Below, one piece after another: positions 12,581-23,222 of a stretch of DNA of 64,000 nt. The stretch's first letter is position 1. Each line of letters opens with the position of its first letter. The stretch covers positions 785,627 through 849,626 of the forward strand of contig OZ007512.1 in assembly GCA_963931865.1 (NCBI GenBank), written 5' to 3'. The notes under the pieces were generated by a model. The model ran no database searches and was not told the DNA's origin. It was given only the letters and a program-made list of their open reading frames with translations. The stretch is from Axinella damicornis (Eukaryota; Porifera; Demospongiae; Axinellida; Axinellidae). Position numbers and translations under genes: made by a program.

Positions 12581-13440
12581 AAGCACTTGGGGGCGGGTAC
12601 GGGTGACTTGGAACGGAAGTGACCTTGCTCTAATTGGTTAAACACTGCCTTTCGTGTCGGTGTGTGTCTGTCGGCAAAAAACAAAGTGTTTCAAGCATGC
12701 AGGTTGACTACAGATGTTGTCATACTCAACACAATATTCGGACGTTTCTGTACCTGATACATATCGAGGCGGTTCTTTTCGCCGTTGTTTCAGATACTTC
12801 CTAACTGCTTCCTACTAAAGTTTCTTATAAAGGAGGTCGTGCGACTCTGTATGTGTACACGGTGGTGCTAAAGTCCTGGTATTACTTCATCCCCGGTGTG
12901 CTGAACTTCTTGAACTTAAACTTTAGTGAGTAGCCATTATACTAGTGTCACGAGGCAAAGTTGGAACATTTGAGACCCATAATACAACTTGTCAACAAGT
13001 GGGTGCATGCAGGCCATTTCTAGCTTTCAATCTGCACTTTTCTGCATAGATTTTTGATGGAAGATTTCTGTTGGAGGACAGAGATGTGCCATAGCTAGCT
13101 ATATTGGTGAAGCCATGCTGTTGGATAGCATTTACCTCCCCTCAACAACTGCTACGCTGAATTATTGTCCCCTCAGCAAAACTAGCAGTAATCCTGTTCT
13201 GATAATAACTTGCTTACAATGCAGCACCAACTGACTATAGTGTTCAAATCAACAGCAACTACTTGTAAACTCATGATGAATGCAATAGATACGACACTAG
13301 CTAATATGACACAGCTATTATTGTGTGAGATCTGGCACATGTTTAACAGCACAATCATACACCTAAGTATACATCACTTACGCATTCACCACTAATGCAT
13401 AGTTCAATGAATAACATCATAACAGACCAGAATAACAGCT
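12581..13440. other. Spacer between the two divergent duplicate landmarks; no gene seen
   Basis: Apart from short open frames without recognisable content I see nothing here. The stretch from about 13440 to 13742, 3' of the membrane-protein gene, is conserved at 57510-57840 and may include its 3' UTR. Confidence 0.35.
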
Positions 13441-13742
13441 TACTGCACAGTTTGAGGATTCATCTCTCTAGCTGATTGAACCATAAGTGTACACAGGTGG
13501 TACTTGTCCTCGTACTGAAAGTGTTTCAGAGTTGGCATGTGTTCGCTCTGACTCTGACAGCAGAGACCTGTTGTACTGGTTGGGACTAACCAATCGATGG
13601 GGCAGCGAGTCTGCACCCGATGGTCCATCTTCTGCTTGATTTCGTGTGTGTATTTGCTTTAGCAAAATGCTAACTTTGCTTGCTATAAATCGCACTATCC
13701 GCTTTCCTTTCAGTTGTCGGTAGGTGACACTCAACAGCAGGA

Positions 13743-15953
13743 CTACCTACTAAGTACACCACATGCTGTCACAACTATGAGTGGCAGGGCTTCATCTGAT
13801 GATGGCAGGAGAAACTGAATTGCAACAATTAACAGTATCAGAAACCCCAGTAGAGCTAGCAGTAGACTGTCCAACACATTCATGTAGTGTTCCTTGTAGG
13901 GCTGTACTATGAGTATTAGTATGGATAAACTCAGGAACACTAGTGCCCGCATTGACCACCCAATTTGATGTACCATATGGTAGTTGAGGAGGACGAGTAC
14001 AAAACGAAGCAGCAAGTAGACTCCAGACATTGATCTTAAATCCCATCCTCCAGTGACACCATCTTTGTAGCATCCTTGAAAAGCTTCAACAAATATGTGC
14101 AGTGCATGGAACCTCCTCTTGTGACGGTTGAAACAGCTGTTGAATATTTTGCAAGGGTAGAAGATCAGCAGAAGCGGAGGGAGAATTGTAAATGCCAAGA
14201 TAAGTAAAGAAACGATAGCGAATGGAAGGTGTTCTTTGCTTAAAAATTGCACAGTAGCATCGAACAATAGGACGTGTGACGTGCCTGGTACAAGCTCACC
14301 GTCTGCATTGTATATCTCTGTCCCTTGTAGAAGAAAGCATGAGACGAACAGAAGCTTAGAGTAAGACAGAAGAAGAAATGTAGCAAAGACATCGATAATG
14401 GATGCCTTTGAATCCCACCTCCTCCTAGCATAAACGAAGCATCTGTGAAATGGTTTCCAGAGCCAGACAATTGGTTTGAAGTTGTATCCATGTAGTTCAA
14501 TACAAGTGTATGTAAGAGCAATGAGCAGTAGTGGATAAAAGGCAGACACATACTGGAGGGCAAGAACGTGAATGTTCTTGAGGCTTTGGCTCACACAGAA
14601 TGGCGGAATGAGATAGCGGAAGAAGTCCAGGTCCCAGAATCCATACCCTGTGAGAATGACTTTGAACACAGCACGCGAGGTTATACCTAGTTCTGCCATT
14701 AAAACCCCGTGAAACTCGGGACTGTGGTTTATACTAATTACCACTAATTGACTGAACATGACGAAGCAGTTCATTGGTGCAGATGTGATACGGATTCGAA
14801 GAGTGAGAACTACAAAGTAAAAGACAGTTGCAGGAACAAATTCTGATATGATGTACAACAGCCACCAGTAGCTGCTCTCTATGCAGTTTGCACAAGCATA
14901 GCCAGTGGTAACAACTGAAGGCCCAAACCCATCAATACAATCCCTGCACAGCAGCCCCTCTCTATTCAGTGGTGCACAGAAGAAGTCGTTCAGATCAGAT
15001 GTGTTGTGTGGTAGAGCTTTGTATCTGTGGATTACTATGTTGCTGTAGTAGACATAAGGACAACCGCCAACTGATATAGCGTTGGATTCTTGTTCGTCAG
15101 AACAGCTGTCATTGTATGTCATGCATTTACCCAAAACCAGGTAGGACTGCTGTCGCATCTGATCACAGACGGCACCGTCAACATGTGAAACACTCTTCCT
15201 GCAAACACAGTGAGAGCATCCTCCATCACTGGCTGACTTGTTACTGAACACGAACCACGTGGGACACCTGTCAGCAGTTGCTATGGTTTCGACATTTTGG
15301 GACTCGGACGCTTCAGTAACAACCTATATTGAAAGAAGTAGTTCAAAGCATTGAATGAGCCACTTTGAGCCACATAATTAGAGGATATAGCTACCCTCAT
15401 TTATATCAATTAAAATGGTCATTGACAATGAGCACTGTTGAATGGTTTTAAAGGTTTGTGTAACGTGATGACGAGATGAAACAAACTAAATCAAAATGGC
15501 TGAATGGGTATATCGAAACCTAATAAGGTTAGCTATATACCGTTGGGAAGACTAAATCAAAATAATCCATCTTGAACCCCATGTCATATATAAATTCTAA
15601 TACTTACGAGATGCACTTACGATCGGCCTGATTCAGGATGAAATAATTTTATACTGGTGTAATGTGTATTAATCAGGTGCAACAAGCACAGACGATAAAC
15701 AGGTTGACTTAGACGATCAATAGACTGCATGTAGGAAGTCCTTTCTGAGAAATATAACTTGTGTAATCCTGTGATGTCGAAGTACGTAGCTACAGTTTGG
15801 ACCAATCACAGTAAATAAATGACTTATAAAAGAACGTTTACTCACCTTGCAGAGGATGGCAATATTTACTGCCAGTGCCACCACCGATAGAGTACACATT
15901 GCATGCACTAACCTGATAGGAAGAGAGACATTTGTATCTCTTAAACCCTTCAT
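13743..15953 (-). CDS. Cysteine-rich multipass membrane protein with signal peptide, two exons
   Basis: Model: exon 1 is 15846-15953 and exon 2 is 13743-15323, 562 residues. Exon 1 encodes a hydrophobic leader (MCTLSVVALAVNIAILCK; the internal Met at 15899 is an alternative start) and ends at an AAG|GTGAGT donor. Exon 2 begins after a caatatag acceptor; both junctions are phase 0. The extracellular part has many cysteines (SHCVC, GGC, LLCRDCIDGFGP, CANC). About eight hydrophobic segments follow, including WWLLYIISEFVPATVFYF, a leucine-rich segment after HVLALQYVSAF, one after DVFATFLLLSY, and LLLALLGFLILLIVAIQFLL near the C-terminus. The open frame in exon 2 runs upstream through a GTG that is not a real start. 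The topology is that of a plasma-membrane receptor or channel-like protein. I do not recognise the family with certainty and assign no function. A broken copy lies at 57842-60440. Confidence 0.75.
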
Positions 15954-16138
15954 GTAGCTACATGTATACTACTGCCTGAAACTCTTCATTACTGGCAGTA
16001 TATATGCATAAATAATAGGCAAACTAATCATAGACAAGTCATATTGAACTTGGTATAACACTCTGTGCACTGTCACTGCATGCAAGCAGTCGCACAAAAA
16101 GGTTTAATGATTCAGCCAGAATAATACTCTTCTTTCCA

Positions 16139-16628
16139 CAATGCCAAGGCATTATATACAAAAGAATATCCTTAAAAGGGAGTTAAGTTGGGACCCCAAG
16201 GACATAAATGCTCTTGAGGCTGTACAGAGATTTGCATGTAGGGTCTGTACCAAGCGATGGGATGTGAGCTACGCGGACATGTTGCAACTATGAACATTCC
16301 AATGCTCTCTGAACTGCTTAGAATGTGCCATCTTTACAAGATCACTCACGGGTTTAGCTTGTTGACTTCCCTAAAGCACCGCTATTATCTAGATCATGTA
16401 TACCAGTTACTGCACAAGGTGTGCACACCATCTCACCCTCTTGCAACCACAGACTTGCACCAATGCATTTTATTCCTCATTTGCCGTATGCTGTTGTTAC
16501 TTCCCCTAGTATTAAGATATTATAATGTTGTAGTCATTCGTAACAGGTTACATGTATCGTATTAGCGTTTTGCTACTTCATATATCCTTTGCTAGTGAAT
16601 AAAATTGCGATAAAATAAAATAAAAAAC
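16139..16628 (+). mobile_element. 3' fragment of a non-LTR retrotransposon (LINE)
   Basis: With frame changes, the plus strand reads WDPKDINALEAVQRFACRV, then RWDVSYADML, then LLRMCHLYKITHG. This is the pattern found downstream of the reverse transcriptase palm in CR1/jockey-like LINEs (EAVQRxAxRxxxxxW...). The fragment ends in an A-rich tail (AATAAA, then ATAAAATAAAATAAAAAA at about 16611-16628). It is 5'-truncated and frameshifted, so not functional. Confidence 0.65.
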
Positions 16629-16775
16629 GCCACGGTAGGCTCAAAGAAGAACTCACTGCGAATAACAAGGTACGCTACTTTCTTTCTCGGTTTCACATTC
16701 TCGTTTGTTTACAACCGTCGTTGCTACATGCCTGTTTATATCACAACAGGGTAACCTGTTACGACCCGTATATAT

Positions 16776-17048
16776 ACAAGTAATAAAAAACATTTAAAAT
16801 GTAACAGGATGTAGGGATACCAGAACCGCAAAAAGTAAGGAAACAAGGTAGGGATGATCACACAAAACAGTGAAGTATACAACCCCCTACAGAGATCTTT
16901 TTCCATAATACGTGTATAATGAAAAAAGATATGTAGGGGGATTGTATACTTCACTGTTTTGTGTGATCATCCCTACCTTGTTTCCTTACTTTTTGTGGTT
17001 CTGGTATCCCTACATCCTGTTACATTTTAAATGTTTTTTATTACTTGT
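16776..17048. repeat. Long palindrome, arms of about 125 bp
   Basis: The left arm starts ACAAGTAATAAAAAACATTT and the right arm ends AAATGTTTTTTATTACTTGT. The arms are almost perfectly complementary (GATCACACAAAACAGTGAAG against its complement) around a short loop (ATAATACGTGTATAA). A foldback transposon or fresh inverted duplication is likely. It contains no gene. Confidence 0.9.
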
Positions 17049-19035
17049 TTAGCTATGTCATTTTTTTAGCAGCAGGCGCATGCATACTGGACTCTGGCAT
17101 TTACACTGCCAGCAATGGCTGAAGAATCAGACCCAAGCATCTCAAAAGCCAGGCTTTTCTGGATGGATACTAAGCCAGTGCTCCCTGAGCTGAAGACCAT
17201 AGCTAAGTATAGTGTAGCTAAAATAGCTATACCAGATAGTAGTAGCGACACATTGTTGAGTCTTTAGATAGGCATTCACCCCTCTCACGGAACACAGTCT
17301 AGTAACATAATATATAGCACAGAGAATTTACCTCAGTCTAGTTCTTACGGTAACACAACAGCGCAAGGCACTTCTAATTCAGCAATCTTGAATAATAATT
17401 ACGTATCGTTGCTAAGTGATCGTTTAAGTGCGCATGCGTACAAACATGAAAATGGCGTGACAAATGAAGCCATAGTTATTGAGTGGGCAGCTGTAGCCGC
17501 CTGGTGAAGACTTGGAGGTTGCCAAAAAGCGATGGGCTAGTGCACTGCTCGGTGTAAAATGCTGCTGTTTCGTGCAAAAACCATTATGAGGGATTGAGGC
17601 GACGTTGAGCTAGCCCGTCTGAAAGAAGAAAGAAAGAAAGAAAGAAGAAAGAAAAACAATTTGCCCGTTTTGCGTGTACCTGGTGCGGTAATTTCGCGAC
17701 GGTTTTTCGCGACGCGAGGAGTCTTGTTGGTCATGAAAACACTCGAAGATGAACGGTATGTGGTTATAAAGGCTTATAAGTGTACCGTTTCTGAGATTTG
17801 GAGAGATTCTTTTGTATTAGCATATATTGCGTGTACGTCGTATCCCTACATACAGAGTCTACCGACTCTGTGATACGCATGCTTTGCAGGCATAAACATG
17901 CGCTACGCGGGCCTCACCACTACATTATGTTATTGTTGCGTGAGTTGAAGAAAAATTACTGATGCACCGAGTACTGCAGACAGTTGCTAATGAATCAGTG
18001 GTCGGGCCCTGCCTGAACATGATTGCATGAAGAAACTATTATAAAAGTACGTATACCCAATTGCAACTTCAACAGAATGCAGACTTACCTCGAAACGCTT
18101 GCTGCAGTCAGGTACTAGCGGACATGCAGTGATTATGACTGTGGACTGGGCTGAATAATAATATACCTGAAAATAGGCATCCCGGATGCTCATGCATTTT
18201 TACGCAAATTATCCCTATGTTCATACTTACGTGAATACGTGCTCCCCGATGCCCATTTTTTCGGTGAAATGGGCATCCCGCTGTGAAAATCTCATGCAGA
18301 TGCCCAAGTTAGTCACCCCGATGCCCATATTTCGTGAATTTGGGCACCCTGATGCCCATATCTATGGTGAATTCAGCTATATACAGCTGTATTATAAACG
18401 TTACTTTCATAAATTCCAAACCTCGTGCTCCCCGATGCAGGCCGCGTGGGAGCCGCGGCCTGGGAACGAGTATGTACAAGAACTAGACTAACATTATTCC
18501 GTCTTGACCCTCCCTAATAACCATCATATATGGCATGGCTGTAACTGAAAGTCTCTTATGTTTACATTCCACCCAAATGTTGCCGGATGTTTGAGCAATC
18601 TTCATGAACCGTGATCAGAGTGTCAGCAAGTGCCTTCTATAGGCCGGGGAAAGCACCATTAGAATGAAACCGGTAGATAGGGTTTCACAGACACAGGACA
18701 AGTAAACACCAAGGGCACAGGGTTGCCCCAATACATTGCGGAAGTCTCAGCGCTAATCTAGTCTAGCTAACAAGCTAGCACTTAGCTTATAGCAGAATCA
18801 GATTAATCATCTAGATGACCCCCACACCAAGAGTTAGAGATAGCTAGCTAGGGCAACCAGAGTAGCCATGCGCTCGCGTTGTTCATGTGCTACTTTACTG
18901 ACAAAAGTGTAGACAAGACCCCTCCCACTTTTTGAGATAATAAAGACAACTAAGTGGATATTGATCTGGCAGGTAATAGAGCAATGGTTAGGGTTAGGGC
19001 CACGCTAGGTGCTGAATGCGAAGGCGTATCCGCTA
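17049..19035. other. Spacer, no gene seen
   Basis: Contains a GAAAG microsatellite (about 17621-17655) and a short series of related motifs with CCCGATGCCCAT and TGGGCA at 18240-18360. No exon with good splice sites or recognisable protein was found. A GGCCTGGGAACGAG motif at 18458-18471 matches the end of the AGCCTCGTTCCCAGGC foldback family. Confidence 0.4.
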
Positions 19036-19909
19036 CTCACTGCATGTAAGGGCTGGGTCGGGCTAGGATGTACATATTAGTATGCCAACTTCACCTTGGT
19101 TTTACACAGACATAGATCATTGTGTTCCATGTTGTTGATGATAATATGAAAGTGAAACCTCAAAACTCCACCCATGTATATTCAATTACGTCATAACTAT
19201 TACATGACGTCAGTGGGTGGGACCGGCGTTGCCAACATAAACATACACAAAGGCAGAGAAGCGGATTATGTCCCGGTTAGCTACAGCGTACTGAGTGGTA
19301 CCGTTCGAACGTACACATAACCAACTCAAAACCTACCCGGTAGATTTCTCGAACTCAGCCGGGAAGTTGCTCAACGACGCAAACAGCCACTCCAGAGATG
19401 GCCAGTGGGAGCATAGTTTCCGTCACAGCAACTCCTACGAGCAATATTTCCACAATCTACCCGGTAGGCAGACGCAGCCATTCCTACTCTTTGGATTGCC
19501 ACCGGTAAGGTCAAGAATACCAAAGCACACATATTCCGCCTCGCTCGACTTCTCGTTCTCCCTCTGATTCAACCGCAAAGGCCTGAAAGTCACGGGACAA
19601 GTGACCACGCCCCACTTTTCTCATGGGGTCGTTTGACCGTTTCCAACGAACAAACTCGTCTGTACAGCAGGCATGGCACCTCGGACATCGGCGTCTAATG
19701 CTAGATCGCTAGCGCTTTGCAATCGCTTGAAGATGGATGCCGTATACAGTCCAACAAAACACGAAATCAGTATTCATGGCATTCTGTAACGTAATAAACC
19801 AACCGCAATCAGATGACATTTAGTGCCGTGTGCAATCGTTTCCATAGATACGCACGGCGCGCGAAATTCTTGCTGTGGTCAACCCGACCCTGGCCTTACA
19901 TGCAGTGAG
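19036..19909 (+). mobile_element. Transposon-like element, short copy (inverted relative to 27496-28553)
   Basis: The ends are inverted: CTCACTGCATGTAAGG at the left and the complement of CCTTACATGCAGTGAG at the right. The interior is nearly identical to the complement of 27496-28553. A short open frame in both copies (19295-19567) has no known domain and is better read as repeat sequence. This copy lacks about 180 bp present in the other, with the breakpoint at a shared CAAAGGCC. Confidence 0.75.
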
Positions 19910-20169
19910 TACTTTTACTAGTATTATGCCTATTGCAAATAGGTATGTGCCGCTATGTAACTTACGGTCAATACAGTAATGAATGAATTATTGATGTCTC
20001 TCTTATATAATTATAGGAGAGTGAGCAATTTAATTGGCTCATGAGACTAAAATGTCCGTCAACTACCCAAACAGATCAGCAATGAAATAACCATCACTGT
20101 TATGACTCACAACCCACAAGAAACTGAAACTATACCAAATTACGTGTTGTTTCATATACAATAGGTGGG

Positions 20170-20457
20170 TAATACAATGTTGTTTTTAGTTAAAACTATA
20201 ATGCATTTTAGTAAGGCATATTTCACTTTAGTAATTAAAACTAGAACTAAAATGAGGACTGTCTCAGCCTGTTAATTAAAACTACAACTAAACTAATATT
20301 TAAATCACCCCACAAAGGTGGTTAATAAAACTAAAAGAGCTTTTACTAACATGCACTTTTGAGATTTAGTAATTAAAACTAAAACTAAACTAAACAATGC
20401 GACTTCTACCTAAAAACTAAACTATTTCAGCTTTAGATTTATAACTAAAACAACATT
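20170..20457. mobile_element. AT-rich MITE with ATGTTGTTTTAGTT ends
   Basis: ATGTTGTTTTTAGTTAAAAC at the left is mirrored by AACTAAAACAACAT at the right. The interior repeats AATTAAAACTAAAACTAAAC-like motifs several times. The size (about 285 bp) and structure fit a foldback MITE. Confidence 0.5.
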
Positions 20458-20982
20458 GGTTAAATATCATAAGGCTCGCAACATATATAACTGCTTGTTT
20501 GACGCCAAAGCATATACTCAAATAGGATAGTATAATCATTGCTTGACATGCTTGTCAGTATTCCCTTGGTGCGGCCATGGCCACTGCAGGTTCAATAAAT
20601 GTTTCTCAGTTTTAATTAACAGATTAATTAAGACAGCTCTCATTTCAGTTTTGAATAATGAAGTAAACAATTATGCAAGGTTTAGAACAACACTCATCAG
20701 CTGTATTTTCTCAGAGCATTGCTGAGAGTCAATCGTAAGCTGGGGATTGAAACTGATTCGAAGCTCTACCAAATTATGTGTTGTTTCATACTAGGTGAGG
20801 TACCTATTAGTAATAGGCACAAAAGCTAGTAATTACCAATGCAGCTCAATCACAAACATGACGTTTGGGCATTACACAAATTTTTGTTCAGCAATTCTGT
20901 CATACTAAACTCTTGCATGGGGAGCTAGTGTCGATTGTCACTGTCACCCTCTCCATGTATCTCACCATTCAGACTCTTCACT
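20458..20982. other. Spacer, no gene seen
   Basis: A near-repeat of TACCAAATTAYGTGTTGTTTCATA occurs at about 20133 and 20768. Nothing else was recognised. Confidence 0.35.
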
Positions 20983-21150
20983 AGTTCATTAGTTCAGAGC
21001 TTCAATCTCTGTAGCTGATGTAACGAGTTCAGTGTCACGCAGGACTCCAGTCAGGGTCTTCACTAGTTCATTAGTTCGGACTCTCCACAACCTTTGACAG
21101 CTTCAATCTCTCTAGCTAATGTGACCAGTTCAATATCACGTAGGACTCCA
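20983..21150 (-). repeat. Tandem duplication of the end of a death-domain exon
   Basis: The last roughly 80 bp of the death-domain exon (AGGACTCCAGTCAGGGTCTTC, CACTAGTTCATTAGTT) occurs twice head to tail. The downstream copy (20983-21062) is a non-coding relic after the stop codon. Confidence 0.75.
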
Positions 21151-21388
21151 GTCAGGGTCTTCCAAGTGACAGGATGCTTGCCCCTGTCAGCAATCCACTG
21201 TCGAAGAACCTCACGATTAATTTGTTCAGCATCATTCATATATTTGTAAGCGATAGCACGGATCCTGTTATCCTCCAGAAGAAAGAGACCGAACTCGTAG
21301 TACTTCGTCCCAACCTCCTGGGGAATGTTTAGTATAGATATCTCTCTTCCCTTGAACCAGACACACTCGGCTAGAGTTGGCCGATCGG
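21063..21388 (-). CDS. Death-domain exon of gene 2
   Basis: Reading on the minus strand from 21388 gives ADRPTLAECVWF, then IPQEVGTKYYEFGLFLLED, DAEQINREVLRQWIADRGK, HPVTWKTLTGVLRD and LAREIEAVK, with a TAG stop at 21063-21065. This is the same death-fold module as at 30330-31051, 42425-43083 and 43294-43632. The proposed start gives phase 1, matching the donor at 22474. However, the acceptor (gatcaag) has a weak pyrimidine tract, and the frame also stays open upstream for about ten codons. The exon is intact, but its parent gene 2 has a frameshift. Confidence 0.7.
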
Positions 21389-21606
21389 CTTGATCATCAG
21401 TGGAGGTTGTTTAACAAAACTCAAGTAAGTGTACTTCAAACCTTCACACTCCTTGGGAGGGGGATATCATAACATGACAAAGTAAAGAGAGGACAATAGT
21501 ATAGTGGAGGTTTCATCCCCCCTCCAACCCCTCCCCATATCCCATCTTCCATCCCTCCCCCTCCACCCTCCCCCCTTTCCACCCCTCCCCCTCCCTCCCC
21601 CTCCAC

Positions 21607-22325
21607 TAGGCCTGCGCTTAATATGCCGGCATAATTTTGGGAATAATAGGGACTTCCTGTTAACAGGCATAATGTGAGAATAATCGGAATGAAATGGGAA
21701 TAATTTCGTGCACGCGCTTTGGCGGAAAGTTGTAGTGTACAGGCGCTAGCCGTGCCCATGAGCAGTCTGCTGAGAAAACCTCAGGAGGAGAGAGCAGCAG
21801 CTCTACTGCAGGGAGTGTAGGGCTACTTCTAGCCAAGACGCTGCCCAAAGCATAGATAATAGAGCCGACCAGTCGGCTCTATTATCTATGCCCAAAGTCG
21901 TCAAATCTAGCTACATGTAGCTAGCACGTAAGCGGCAAGTTGACTGTAATCCTCCTAGGGGGAAGAAGCTCTCTCGTGGACAAGGAGCAAGTGACCCCAA
22001 GTCCATTACTCCTCGTCAGCATCTACGTGAATTGCCTGGTGAGCATTTGTCTGTTTCCAACTTAGTCTGAAGCAGCACAAAAAGTCCTTTTGGCACAACG
22101 CTCGTCTGCGGCAGCTGAACGAGTATTTTCCTTGATGAACAACAGCTTTGGGGACCTGCAGTTCAGTTCGCTTGAAGACTATATCACTGATGCTGCTTCT
22201 GTTTGCTGATTTTCAACCAAATAACGAGAATAATAGGGCATGGTTATAAGAATAATAGGAGAAATTGCTACGAATTTCCAGAAAGAATAATAGGTCAAAT
22301 CTTGAGCATAATAGGCTCAGGCCTA
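21607..22325 (+). mobile_element. Internally deleted hAT transposon
   Basis: The ends TAGGCCTGCGCTTAATATGC and TAGGCCTGAGCCTATTATGC (complement of the right end) are inverted. An 8-bp target duplication CCCTCCAC lies at 21599-21606 and 22326-22333, as expected for hAT. Subterminal GAATAATAGG-like motifs recur at both ends, as hAT transposase binding sites do. The element sits inside gene 2, in the intron between the acidic and the death-domain exons. Confidence 0.85.
22066..22209 (+). pseudogene. hAT transposase C-terminal (dimerisation) remnant
   Basis: Forty-seven codons after a TTAG acceptor-like site read SSAAAERVFSLMNNSFGD, then SSLEDYITDAASVC and stop. This is the conserved hAT-family C-terminus (SxAAERxFS). 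The catalytic part is absent, so only the last exon of a once-autonomous element remains. Confidence 0.85.
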
Positions 22326-22473
22326 CCCTCCACCCTCCCCCTTTCCACCCCTCCCCCTCCCTCCCCCTCCACCCTCCCCCCTTTCCACCCCTCCCCCTCC
22401 CTCCCCCAAATGATAGCCTTACGGCAATTGGTTGCTGTGGCCTCAATTATTGTACCACATGAATCAACCATAC

Positions 22474-22537
22474 CAGGTGATGAACAGCCACAATGATTTT
22501 GACGTTCATCTTCATGCTCGCTTCCACTGTCATCAGA
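22474..22537 (-). CDS. Acidic linker exon of gene 2
   Basis: A 64-bp exon between ccctag| and CCTG|GTATGG encodes SDDSGSEHEDERQNHCGCSS. It starts in phase 0 and ends in phase 1, exactly like the acidic exons of genes 3 and 4. The peptide probably acts as a flexible link between the ROCO part and the death domain. Confidence 0.6.
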
Positions 22538-23222
22538 CTAGGGATGATAGAAAGAGAAACATCAGGCTGCGGATCATAGAAAGAGAAGCATTATAATGCG
22601 TCATCTTTGACTGCTGGACTTACTGAGTATATGTGTTGATGAAGGGAATCAGCACCCACACGTTCATTTTTGTCTTGAGCCTGAAAAAAAATAATAACAG
22701 TGATAATTATAATGGCTGTATGGTAGGTAATGGTTCGAGTCCCTAGCCTTGCATCAAGAGCCTGTAATAATTATGACTAAGAAAATGCAGTTAGCTGAAC
22801 AACACCAGCGCAGGTGTCCATGTTGTGTACTGTTGTGTCTATAAGAATTCAATGCTGCTGCACTTCAGTATAGGTTTAATTTGCTAGCGTTGAAGTCAAG
22901 TGCATGCTAATCAATACACACAGTTTGCAGCTATGCCTCATTACAAAGCAGGTATAATACTACTGCCTGCAGATATGGACTGCACAGACAGGCACCGTAA
23001 CCATCAGAGCTGCTCGGCGTCAACACTGCCCGCTCAACGTTCGAGTCCGTATGGGAACATTTGAAGTGTCCACTGATTAGAGGCATGCCTGTAATATTCA
23101 AAGTGTTCCCACCACAGACTTGAACGCACAAGCAAGCAGACGGAGCCGACGGTGCCCGACCAGTCCTGTGTTTACAGGTAGTTTTTCCTGTGACCTGATA
23201 TGTCATCACTGAAGGAACGTAC
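22538..23222 (-). other. Intron of gene 2
   Basis: This lies between the exon 1 donor and the acidic exon. I see no repeat or gene. A GGTTCGAGTCC motif near 22733 is not part of a recognisable tRNA. Confidence 0.5.

Larger units (their letters stand above)
21515..22411. repeat. CCCTCC-rich polypyrimidine microsatellite split by a hAT element
   Basis: CCCTCC/CTTTCCACCCCTCCCC tracts at 21515-21606 and 22326-22411 are two halves of one array, separated by the element at 21607-22325. The tract could form triplex DNA. Confidence 0.7.

Noticed and set aside
15249..15251. GTG as start of the membrane protein
   Set aside because: GTG starts are not expected in animal nuclear genes. The frame continues upstream to a splice acceptor at 15323 that matches a signal-peptide exon in phase.
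18990..19003. Telomere-like GGTTAGGGTTAG
   Set aside because: Only two units; too short to mean a telomere or interstitial telomeric array.
19295..19567. Open frame shared with 28055-28294
   Set aside because: It is repeated only because the element is repeated. There is no domain, and the end differs through the deletion.
22720..22750. tRNA-like GGTTCGAGTCC motif (also GGGTTTGAATCCC at 39554)
   Set aside because: Only a T-arm-like stretch is present. No acceptor stem, D-arm or anticodon arm could be built around it.
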